Below, in pieces: positions 10,827 through 20,865 of a stretch of 64,000 nucleotides of DNA (its first letter is position 1; the number at the start of each line of letters is the position of its first letter). The DNA comes from Artocarpus heterophyllus (Eukaryota > Streptophyta > Magnoliopsida > Rosales > Moraceae), in contig CM046330.1 of assembly GCA_025403435.1 (NCBI GenBank), positions 20,978,239 to 21,042,238 of the forward strand. Reading direction: 5' to 3'. Position numbers and translations under genes: made by a program. The notes under the pieces were generated by a model. It saw only the letters and a list, made by a program, of their open reading frames with translations. It was not told the DNA's origin and did not search any database.

Positions 10827-12665
10827 TATGAGACATGTATGCCCTAAGGAGTAAATATATAATATGTTTTTGGAAACATTTTTATCAATAAAGAATTCAT
10901 TTATTATTTATATATCAAATCTTGTCCTCTTTACGTTTATATTTGTGGAATGTATGTTAAGCAAACAATAGTCTAAGACTGTCGGTCTAAACCTTTAAGA
11001 ATTGGGCATATGATAGACAGATTATACGGAAGATACAATTCTTAAGGTGACAGTCTAACTCATAAGATCTGCAATTTAGGGAATAAAGTTGGGTATTTTA
11101 TTCATGCAAAGATTGTTATGTTGTCTATATCCCTATTGGAAGATGGTCTATCTTGGCCATCGGAGGTGGACTTCATGAATAGAAACATTGGCACATTGGC
11201 ATAGGTGACAATGTGTTGGATCAGGACATAAAGTGAATTGATTTGGATTAATAATTCTGTCTCAAAAAATCAATTCACTTTAGACGATCATTTGTATTGT
11301 ATCTTAATCCTAAGATGAATAGTAGGCTTGTTGTCTTGACTTGTGTCTTTTGATGTACCAAATGATGACACCCACATTTTAATAGTGGTATGCATGCCGG
11401 TACGTTGGACACATGACTCTTGATAGCGTAGACCTGTTATTCATAGATATAGAATCCATATCTCCTCTTTAGGAGTAGTGATATCCTCTTATATGCGTTA
11501 TCCTGAAATTGAAAAACTCGAGCGCTCAACCATTTGGATACATAGGTGTAACCGAATGGTATACTATCTTTGAATGGTAAGTTTTCGATGGTAAGATAAT
11601 GAAATGTAAGATAAAAATAATCGGGAAGGTAAGATAATGAAATGTAAGATAAAAATAATCAGGAAGGTAAGATAAAACTTGTCCTTAAGCTGGTTATGGA
11701 TGATCCTATAGGGATACGATACACTATGATATGCCATGGAGACTTAGCTATACGGGCTTCGTAATTCTATAAAGTTCAAGAGCACAGCTCCAAGCTTTTA
11801 GTAGAGTAGCGTTGGAATTGATATTTATGAAATGTATATCTGGGATATTGGGTTTCATAATTATCGAGAGCTTGAGCTATGCAGGTCTATCAGGTCCCCT
11901 TTGCTAGCTCATAAAATCCTAGAGATTATCTAGATAAATTTGTTTTAATTAGATAACTTTTCTATTCGGTTATTTGAATTAAAACTGAGACTTTATCTTA
12001 TAGAATCTAAGGTGAAAAATAAAAGATTCGTTGAGATTTTTAATTGACAATTTGGCATATCGATCCTCAAGTTTGGCATGCCGATCCTCAAGTTTGGCCT
12101 ACTAATGGGGCAAGTTTGGCCTGCCGGTTAGGCAAATCGGCTTGCCTATACGCGATTAAAAGATCACGCATTTTCATGCAGATTTCATCAAATATTGATC
12201 CAAATTTGATTCGGATTTGAATTTTGAGGCATTATTTGATAAGGACTGACTCCTAGACCCAACCTCTATATAAAGGGAGTGAGTCTCATTGTTATGTAGA
12301 TCAATTGAGAGATTAAGAGTGATACTCTACTGGTGAGAATCTGGAAACTCCCTGAGAGCTCTTGTTCACAAATCATGAACACTAGCTTTGGGTTCTTTCA
12401 ATTGGTTGGAAGGAGAGTCATCTGGAGGAAGAGCTGTACGTGGGAGCCCACACTCACTCCGATCATGGATAGAGAATAGCAAAGAAGGCCAGTTGGTTGA
12501 GGTCCTCTTAGAACTTTACTTCTTTTCACTGATTGCAGGAGCTTTTCGGCATACAAAGGTTAGTAAGATCCGGTTAATTTATGCATATGGTATGTCAAAC
12601 TTGTGTTTTGAAAAATACTCTAATATGAAATTTTAAAATTTTTGCTACATACTATGTTTCCAACA
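10827..12665 (+). repeat. 5' LTR of copia-1
   Basis: About 1.84 kb, long for copia. The start matches the family end TGTTACACATGTATGCCC with the TG mutated to TA; the end is TTTCCAACA. A TATATAAA box lies at 12267-12274. A 38-bp unit (GGTAAGATAATGAAATG...) is tandemly duplicated at 11590-11665 and is single in the other copies. A cluster of GGCCTGCCG-type motifs sits at 12055-12150, upstream of the TATA box. Confidence 0.85.
12267..12274 (+). promoter_or_regulatory. TATA box of copia-1 5' LTR
   Basis: TATATAAA followed by GGGAGTGAGTCTCA. The same box occurs at 19601-19608 in the 3' LTR. Complement versions occur in copia-2 (45231-45238 and 52879-52886) and copia-4 (59772-59779). Confidence 0.7.
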
Positions 12666-12667
12666 AG

Positions 12668-12679
12668 TGGTATCAGAGC
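12668..12679 (+). promoter_or_regulatory. primer-binding site, initiator tRNA-Met
   Basis: TGGTATCAGAGC starts two bases after the LTR end. It is the exact complement of the 3' end of plant initiator tRNA-Met and primes minus-strand DNA synthesis. Confidence 0.9.
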
Positions 12680-14367
12680 CAGGTTTTTACGTAAATTTAC
12701 GAGTTTGTGATCATGCTATATGTGTAAATTATGTGATCTTGATCTCTCCTTTGCTTGAATTTAATTTTATAGAGAGTTGGCACTCTAGGTTTCTATATAA
12801 TCTTATATGTTGTCATAGATTATATGGTGAATACTTATTAATTAATTATGGTTGATTAAATGATTATTTAATTATTTATTAATTAATTAATTTATCCTGG
12901 TTATGGTTCCTCAGAGGTTAGAATGTATATCTAAGTTTTTTCATGTAATTGGATGGCAGACTATCATCTCCGTCTAGGAATTATTATTTAATTTTAAATT
13001 TTGTAAGAATTTTGTAATTAAATAATCATTTGGAGAAGACGGATCTAGAAGGCGGATCTATAAGATAGATGATTGCGCTCCCAGGTATTTCCTAAGTCTC
13101 TAAATTTATATTTTTGAATTGTTGATAATAAAATTGATGAATTGCATTAAAAATTATATTTTCTAGAAATGGTGATTTTTGCTCGGTCGGCATGCTGAAC
13201 TCTCCGGTTCGGCAAGCCGATGGTCACAGATCGGCAAGCCAGACGTGAGGTTCGGCAAGCCGTCAATGGAGCAAAAATCAAGTAGCTCTGGCGGCAGGCC
13301 AAACTTCTAGTTCGGCAGGCCAATCTGTCATAAATCGAGAGGCCGATCTGTGATGATCAACAGGCTAGTGGGTCATGACTGGCAGGCCGATCACATAGAT
13401 AGGCATGCCGACAGAGAGCTAAAAATTTTTTAGAACAGGTGTGGTTTTTAATGCAGTTTTAATTTTATTTTTGGGACAATTTTGAGAAACACTAAATCTT
13501 GGATATGATCGAAAATTTGAAGTATTCGATTCATATGGGATTGAAGATTTACGGATGGGCATTATATGAAGAAGGATATAGCTTGCAGATTCAAGGATGA
13601 AGAATTAATAAAATGTTTTGATTATTCTCTTGCAATCTTTGTTTTCTATATATTCTCTACGGTGGAACCATAATATTACAGTTATTTATTATTTTGCTTG
13701 TAGCTTTGCTTGATTGCTTTGCTTATCGCATAATAATATGATTTGCCATGTATATTGATAACATGCCATATAGAATAGGGAGTGCTACTCATTTAAAATT
13801 GTTTATGCATGTCTTTTTTAAAATAAAACCTTGATTTTAAAATATTAAGAGAGGACCGAAGGCCTCCATCATTGGTCCATAGGAAGAACATGGTGGTCCC
13901 GACCCCTAGGAAGGGATTTCTATTATATACTAGGTTGGATCTCTAAGAGAATAAGGTATTTTAGCATGATTTATGGTTGCACGCCCCTAGGTGGTGATTA
14001 TAAATCATGGATAAAATATTGAAATGATGGTTATATACTCATGGTAATTTTGTTATTAACCTCTCCTAGGAGTTCTGTTAATAAAATTAATGACCAAAGA
14101 AACAATTATTAATATATGTTGGATCATACGGGTCCTGGATGGCATACATGAATTAGGAGGGGATCCGTGTTCCTGATTGAATTTGGCATGACGCCCCTAG
14201 GAGCTTGTTGAATTCTGAGTAGGGAATTATCATTATAAGGTTGTGATATTTTCAAGGTTTTGATATATAAACACATTTATGTGTTTTTATATGATTGTGT
14301 TATCTTACTAAATTATTATGATACGTTTGCTTATGTTTGGTATATAATTCTTTATTGTAGATTAAAA
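12680..14367 (+). other. long untranslated leader of copia-1
   Basis: About 1.7 kb between primer-binding site and gag, without a long open frame. It contains the motif cluster listed separately (13180-13410) and several CCCCTAGG-type palindromes around 13900-14210 (such as CGCCCCTAGG and TCCTAGGAG). Packaging or translation signals would be expected here, but I cannot identify them individually. Confidence 0.55.
13180..13410 (+). repeat. cluster of TTCGGCAAGCCGA-type motifs in copia-1 leader
   Basis: Nine to ten variants at roughly 20-30 bp spacing, for example GTTCGGCAAGCCGATGG, GTTCGGCAGGCCAATC and TAGGCATGCCGACAG. The sequence between motifs is not conserved. Each unit can pair with itself as a five-base stem (TTCGG/CCGAA) around a four-base loop. 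Confidence 0.7.
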
Positions 14368-17300
14368 ATGTCTAAAAACGCTTTATCTTTGATACTTGAC
14401 AAAAACCAATTAACCAGAGAGAATTATAATGATTGAAAATGGAACCTAGATATTGTCCTTTCCTTTGAGAAACTAAAATTTATGCTGACAACCCCTTATC
14501 CTCTCAAGCCTATGGGAGATTCCACCAATGAGCAATTCCAAGCGTACGATCACTGGAAAGATACAAATGATCAGGCCTGCTGCTAGGTTATGGCTAGCAT
14601 GAACAATGTGTTGCAGGCTTAACATGGGGATGATGAGACTGCTAAGCAAATCTTGGATAATCTGGAGGACATGTTTGGAGGCCAAGCCCTAACAAAGCAA
14701 CAAGGGGTGCTTCAAAAGCTCTTGAATTGTAAATAGAGATTGGGGATGTCTGTAAAGGAGCACATGATGTTGGTCATGGGTTACCTCGCTGAGGCACAAA
14801 CCAATGGAGCCGACATCGATGCTAAAACTCATATGACTATGGTCTTTGAGACTCTGTTGAAGGAATTTATTTCATTTAGAGCTACATTTAATTTAAGCAA
14901 TAGACAGGATATGACCTTAACAGAATTAATGAAACAGTTACAGGAGTTCAAACTGCTAATCATGGAGTCTCTTGCTGGTGGAGAGGCCAATTTGGCGGCT
15001 GCTTTTGGTTCCAATCCCAACTATGGGAATGGAAAGAAACGACAGACCAAGAATGGGAAGTCTTCTGTTCGTGCTAACAACAAGAGCAAGAAGAAGAAGA
15101 AGAAGAACCCGAAGAAGCTAAAGTGCTTCTTTTGTGGGAAGGTCGGGCCCATCAAGAAGCATTATAAGGACTTCCTTTCCAAAGGAGGTCGGTGTGATCT
15201 TCTATATTTAGAAACTTGTTTGGTTGAGGAATCTAGTGACATTTGGTTCATGATTCCAGTGCAACTAATCATGTTTGTGTTTCTCTATAGGAGTTCAAAG
15301 AAACGAGAAGTCTGCTTTATGAAGACTTCATACTTTAGATGGGCGATGGATCCTTGGTCTTAGCAGAAGCAGTGGGAGACGTCTATCTTTATTTTAATAA
15401 TTATAGAATTTAATTTTGCGAGATTGTTTTTGTGTCCTTAAATATAAAAGGAATTTAATTTCTGTAACTTGTTTATTTAAAGACTCCTATTTGGTATCTT
15501 TTAATAATAAAGTGTTGATTTGTAAAAACAAATCTTTTATCTGTTTTGGATAGATGCAAAATAATCTACATTTTATCAAACCTAAGATGGACTTACTGCT
15601 TAATGCTGAAATGAATGATAATAACTCTAAAAGACTTAAAACTTCTCACTCTAATAAGACTTGTATTTGGCATTTACACCTTGGTCATATTAACCTGAAT
15701 ACGATTCAAAGGTTGGTAAGGGATGGACCTTTACATCACTTAAAGGTGGAATCTATACCTCAATGTGAATCTTGTTTGGAGGGTAAAATGACCAAAAGAC
15801 TATTCAGTCTAAGGGCAATAGAGCCGAAGGGGTTCTAGAACTTATGCATGTGATGTTTGCAGAACAATGAACATCCAGGTACGACGAGGGTATGAGTACT
15901 TTGTAACTTTTATTGACAATTACTCAAGGTATGGGTATGTGTACTTGATGCACCACAAAAGCGAAACTTTTGACAAGTTCAGGGAGTTTCGGGCTGAAGT
16001 AGAAAAACAATTGGGTAGAACCATAAAAGCACTTCGATCCGATCAAGGTAGAGAATACCTTTCTGGTGAGTTTCTAGAACACTTATTAGAGAATAGGATT
16101 TTATCCCATTTGACTGCACCTGGCACTTTGCAGCAGAATGGCATAGCAGAGAGAAGGAATAGAACTTTATTAGACATGGTAAGGTCCATGATGAGTTATT
16201 CATCATTACCTTTATACTTTTGGGGATATGCACTACAAACCGCATGTTATCTTTTGAACAACATGCCTTCAAAATTGGTCCCTAAACTCCTCACGAGTTG
16301 TGGACAAGCAAGAAGACATCCTTAAACCATATTCGCATATGGGGATGTCCAGCTCATGTCCTATTTAAGGATGCAAAAGAGTTGGAATCATGTTTAGAAG
16401 TTTGCGTGTTTGTAGGATAACCAAAAGGGACTAAAGCGGGTTATTTCTATAGCCCAAAGGAAAACAAAGTCATGGTTTCAACTAATGCAACTTTCCTTGA
16501 GGAGAGTTACATGGACGACTTTATGCCTCAAAGCAAAGTGGTGCTTGAGGAGTTAAGGAGTGATCCAATCACTCCAGAGGTTCTGAATGAAACCATTCTG
16601 ATTAGTGTAGAAAAACCAAACGAACATGAACAACAACCTAAGGGGCTTCGGCGTGGTGGGAGGATCGGGCGTCAACCCGAGAGGTATATGTTCAATGGGG
16701 AGGCCTTCTTGGCTGAAATGGATAAACATGACAAGGATTCTTATACTTACGCGAGGCTATAGACAATGTTGATTCAAAACTCTAGGACAGAGGCCATGAA
16801 CATAGAGATGAAGTCGATGGAGACTAATTTGGTTTGGGAGCTTATGGATCTTACCAAAGGGGTAAAACCCATAGGGTGTAAGTGGATCTACAAGAGAACA
16901 AGAGGAGTGGATGGAAAGGTCAAAACTTGTAAGGCTAGACTGGTAGCTAAGGGTTACACGCAAAAGGAAGGAATCGATTATGAGGAAACCTTTTCACCTG
17001 TAGCCATGCTTAAGTCCATCCAGATTCTCTTATCCATAGCTGCCGCTCTCGACTATGAGATTTGGCATATGGATGTCAAGACAGCTTTTCTAAATGGCTA
17101 TCTTGATGAGTCCATTTATATGGAACAACCAGACGGGTTCAAGGTCAAAGGTCAAGAGGGTAAGGTTTGTAAGCTGCTAAAGTAAATTTATGGACTTAAG
17201 TAGGCTTCCCGTTCTTGGAACATAAAATTTGATCAGGTGATCAAAACTTATGGGTTCTCATAAAATGTGGATGAGCCACGTGTTTACAAACACATTAAGG

Positions 17301-18157
17301 ATGGGAAGGTGATTTTTCTGCTGCTCTATGTAGATGACATTCTGCTAATTGGCAATGACATTGGGATATTGTCATCGGTCAAATTATGGTTGACAAAGCA
17401 GTTTGACATGAAGGACTTAGGTGAGGCTAATTTTGTTCTCGGTATCCAGATCTTTCGAGATAGGAAGAACAAAATGATAGCTTTGTCACAAGCCAGCTAC
17501 ATAGATAAAATTCTTAGGAGGTTTGCAATGCAGGATTCCAAGAAAGGTAGGCAACCATTTAGGTTTAGAATTACTCTTTCTAAGAAAGACTCTTCAAAGT
17601 CTAAGGAAGAAAGAGAATACATAAAGAAGGTGCCTTATGCTTCGACAGTGGGTAGTCTCATGTATGCCATGCTTTGCACACGATCGGATATTTATTATGC
17701 GGACGGGAATGTAAGTCGATTTCAGGCGGATCTAGGACCAAACCACTGGGTTGTGGTAAAGCATATTTTCAAGTACCTGAGAAGGACTCAAGGTTATATG
17801 CTTGTGTATTCAGGTGAGGACTTGACTTCTCTAGGATATACTGACTCGGATTTTCAATCTTGTCAAGATTCTAGGAAATCGACTTCAGGTTTTGTGTTTA
17901 CTCTAGGCGGCGGTGCCATCAGTTGGAGAAGTATGAAACAAGATTGCACTTTGGATTCAATGATGGAGGCCGAGTATGTGGCAGCTAGTGATGCTTCGAA
18001 AGAACCAGTGTGGCTCCACAAGTTCCTTGGGGATCTTGAGGTAGTTCCTTGTATGGATAAGGCGGTATCACTATACTGTGATAACAGTGCAGCGGTAGCT
18101 AATCATAAGGAACCAAGATTTCACAAGAAGAGTAAGCATATTGATCATAAGTATCAT
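14368..18157 (+). pseudogene. gag-pol: copia-1 gag-pol polyprotein, broken
   Basis: The ATG at 14368 starts MSKNALSLILDKNQLT, the copia gag N-terminus. Gag continues with NNVLQA and ILDNLEDMFGGQA to a Lys-rich run and a CFFCGK zinc knuckle (near 15120) whose later His/Cys ligands are changed (GPIKKHYKD). The protease (15240-15300) is out of frame. The GAG-pre-integrase block LGHINLNTIQRLV is near 15680. The integrase core spans 15867-16325 with Asp in FIDNYSR, Asp in LRSDQGREY and Glu in GIAERRNRT. Reverse transcriptase spans 16766-17420 with YVDDILLIGND. RNase H has RKSTSGFVF and MEAEYVAASDASKE and stops abruptly near 18157 at KHIDHKYH. At least six stops or frameshifts are seen. Confidence 0.85.
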
Positions 18158-20000
18158 TTATTATTTATATACCAAATCTTGTCCTCTTTACGTTCATATT
18201 TGTTGAATGTATGTTATGCTAACAATAATCTAAGATTGTCGGTCTAAACCTTTAAGAATTGGGCATATGATGGATAGATTATGCAGAAGACATAATTCTT
18301 AAGATGACGGTCTAAATCCAAAGATCTGCAATCGAGGAAATAAAGTTGGGCACTTTATTTACGTAAAGATTGTTATGTTGTCTATATCCTATTGGGAGAT
18401 GGTCTGTCTTGGCCATCGGAGGTGGACTTCGTGAATAGAAACATTAGTACATTGACATAGGTGACAATGAGTTGGATCGGGACATAAAGTGAATTGATTT
18501 GGATTAATAATTCTGTCTCGACAAATCAATTCACTTTAGACAATCATTTGTATTGTATCTTAATCCTGAGATGAATAGTGGGCCCGTTGTCTTGACTTGT
18601 GTCTTTTAATATACCAAAGGGTGACACCCACATTTTTATAGTGGTATGCATGCCGGTACGTTGTACGCATGACTCTTGATAGCATAGACCTATTATTCAT
18701 AGATATGGAACGCATAGCTCCTCTTTAGGAGTAGTGATATCCTAAAGAGGAGCTATGGTGAGATAATGGAATGTAAGATAAAAATAATCAGAAAGGTAAG
18801 ACAGAACTTGTCCTTAAGCCGGCTATGGATGATCCTATGGGGATACGATACACTATAATATGTCATGGAGACTTAGCTATACGGGCTTTGTAATTCTATA
18901 TAGTTCGAAAGTATAGCTCCAAGCTTTTAATGGAGTAGCATTGGAGCTTATAATTATGAAATGTATATTTGGGATATTGGGTTTCATAATTATCAGGAGC
19001 TTAAACTATATAGGTCCATCAGGTCTCCATTGCTAGCTTCACAAAATCCTGTAACGATGCGGCGTGCTTTTCTAATAATTGGTGACTTATGTCAGATTTA
19101 TTAGATTGGTTGAAATTCGAAAGAATCAAATAATTCATGTCTATTTATCGGTTGAATTAATTTTGTGACAAAATTATTTCAAGATAAACTTGTTGAATTA
19201 TTGGAATTGAATAATTCTTATCTGTTTATCAGTTGATTTATTTTTGAATAAATTAAATCAAGATAAACTTGTAGAATTATTAGGAATTCATTTATTTTCC
19301 TAGAGATTATCTAGATAAAGTTGTTTTAATTAGATAAAACTAAGGCTTTATGCCATAGAATCTTGGATGGAAAATAAAAGATTCACTGAGATTTTTTATC
19401 GACAGTTCGGCATGCTGATCCTCAAGTTTGGCTTGCCGATGGAGCAAGTTTCGCCTGCCAGTTAGGCAAATCGGTTTGCCTATGCAAGATAAAAAGATCA
19501 CGCGTTTTCATGCGAATTTCATCAGATATTGACCCGAATTTGATTCTGATTTGAATTTTGAGGCGTTATCTGATAAGGATTGACTCCTGGACCCAACCTC
19601 TATATAAAGGGAGTGAGTCTCATTATTATTTAGATCAATTGAGAGATTAAGAGTGATACTTTACTGATGAGAATCTGGAAACTCCCTAACAGCTCTTATT
19701 TACAAATCACGAACACCAGCTTTGGGTTCTCTCAATTGGTTGGAAGGAGAGTCACCTAGAGGAAGAGCTATACGTGTCAGCCCACACTCACACCGATCGT
19801 GGATAGAGAATAGCAAAGAAGGCTAGTTGGTTAAGGTCCTTCTAGAACGTTACTTCTCTTCACTGGTTGCAGGAGCTTTTCGGCACACAGAGGTTAGTAA
19901 GATGTAGTTAATTTATGCATATAGTATGTCAAACTTGTGTTTTAAAAAATACTCAGATATAAAATTTTTAAAATTTCTACTGCATACTATTTTTTCAACA
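18154..20000 (+). repeat. 3' LTR of copia-1, truncated at its start
   Basis: It matches the 5' LTR from about its position 70 onward and ends TTTTTCAACA. The junction with RNase H shares TCAT (18154-18157), a 4-bp microhomology. A perfect hairpin replaces about 95 bp of normal LTR near 18740. A TTTGGCTTGCCGATG-type cluster is at 19400-19480. Confidence 0.85.
18713..18757. repeat. perfect 18-bp inverted repeat, 9-base loop
   Basis: CATAGCTCCTCTTTAGGA (18713-18730), loop GTAGTGATA, then its exact complement (18740-18757). In the sibling LTRs only the first arm exists and is followed by CCTCTTATATGCGTT, so the second arm is new to this copy. Confidence 0.9.
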
Positions 20001-20005
20001 TAGGA

Positions 20006-20110
20006 GGCGATGGCGGTAGAGGCAGCGACCACGACAGAGGTTGAGACGACGACGGCAGAGAGTGATCTTTTGAGAGAGAGAGTGGGAGGGGTATTCGAAA
20101 TGGGGAGATG
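20006..20110 (-). other. probable 5' leader of the second CACTA-1 gene
   Basis: On the minus strand this is rich in CTCTCTCTC and GTCGTCGTC, like a plant 5' untranslated region, and continues across the copia-1 insertion into the C-rich tract at 10822-10440. Inference: the transcript of the Transposase_24 gene began here before copia-1 split it. Confidence 0.35.
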
Positions 20111-20119
20111 GGAGCGCTT

Positions 20120-20700
20120 TTCAAAATTTTTGAAGGTGGAATACCATCTTAAACGTGGAAGAAAATGTGCAAGTGAAGGATAAATCCTTCCATGATGGTT
20201 TCTTGAGAAACCATGGTGGAAGGTATTTTACTGCATAAAAAATGCTAAAAAGATATTGGCTAACCGTCATAGAAGGTATTTTACAGCATAAAAATGCTAT
20301 AAAAAATATTAGCTTCCATGATGGTTTCCCGAGAAACCGACGTGGAAGGTATTTTACAGCATAAAAAATACTATAAAAAATATTAGCTTCCACTACGATT
20401 TCTTGACAAACCATCGTGGAAGGTAAAATATGGATTCCACAACTGTTTCTTGAGAAATCATAGTGGAAGCTAATATTTTTTACAGCATTTTTTATGTTGT
20501 AAAATACCTTCCACGACGGTTTCTCGAGAAACTGTCGTGGAAGGTGGATTCCACAACGGTTTCTTAGGAAACCATCGTGGAAAGTTTAATATGCTATCAA
20601 AGTGGGTCTTTTACAGCACTGTTTCCATGACGGTTTATTGCAAAGCCGTCATTGAAGGTAGGTTTTCCATGACGGTTTATTTATAAATCGTCGTAAAAAA
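20120..20700. repeat. internal palindrome array of CACTA-1
   Basis: Eight or more hairpins of the form CCACGACGGTTTCTCGAGAAACCGTCGTGG alternate with GGTATTTTACAGCATAAAAAATGCTATAAAAAATATTAGC linkers (given here only as shorter forms in the sequence: ACGGTTTCTCGAGAAAC and TTTTACAGCATAAAAAATGC). They use the same half-site as the terminal arrays but lie between the two genes, just past the 3' end of the TNP2 gene. Confidence 0.75.
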
Positions 20701-20865
20701 TTAGTATAATTACAACTTACATATGTTTTTCTCTTCTACCCAAGGTGGCCAGCCCATTTGTTAAGCATCTAATGGCCCAGAATGTATACTTTTGCTCTGT
20801 ATTCATCACAAATATAACTATAAATAGATATCCCAAACCTTAAAAAAAGATGAAAAAGCAAGAAA

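Larger units (their letters stand above)
10827..20000 (+). mobile_element. Ty1/copia retrotransposon copia-1, with an internal deletion
   Basis: Two long LTRs (10827-12665 and 18154-20000) flank a tRNA-Met primer-binding site, a long leader and one gag-pol reading region in copia order (integrase before reverse transcriptase). The flanking 5-mers GAGGA (10822-10826) and TAGGA (20001-20005) differ at one base, fitting a decayed target duplication. A deletion joins the RNase H region straight into the 3' LTR, removing the polypurine tract and about 65 bp of that LTR. It inserted into CACTA-1. Confidence 0.9.

Noticed and set aside
10381..10836. Pro-rich (minus) and Gly-rich (plus) open frames of 76-151 codons
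   Set aside because: Open only because the G/C-run tract lacks stop codons; low complexity in several frames at once.
12668..12679. tRNA-like sequence
   Set aside because: Only the 12-base complement of the tRNA-Met 3' end is present; this is a primer-binding site, not a tRNA gene.
12388..12855. Open frames MGSFNWLEG... and MVSEPGF...
   Set aside because: They lie in the LTR end and across the primer-binding site; repeated copies break the frame.
13180..13410. CRISPR-like array
   Set aside because: Units are short, imperfect and irregularly spaced, the genome is plant, and the array sits in a retrotransposon leader.
20005..20110. Terminus of a second CACTA element nested at 20.0-20.7 kb
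   Set aside because: No CACTA-type end or target duplication was found at the array borders, so it is treated as internal to CACTA-1.
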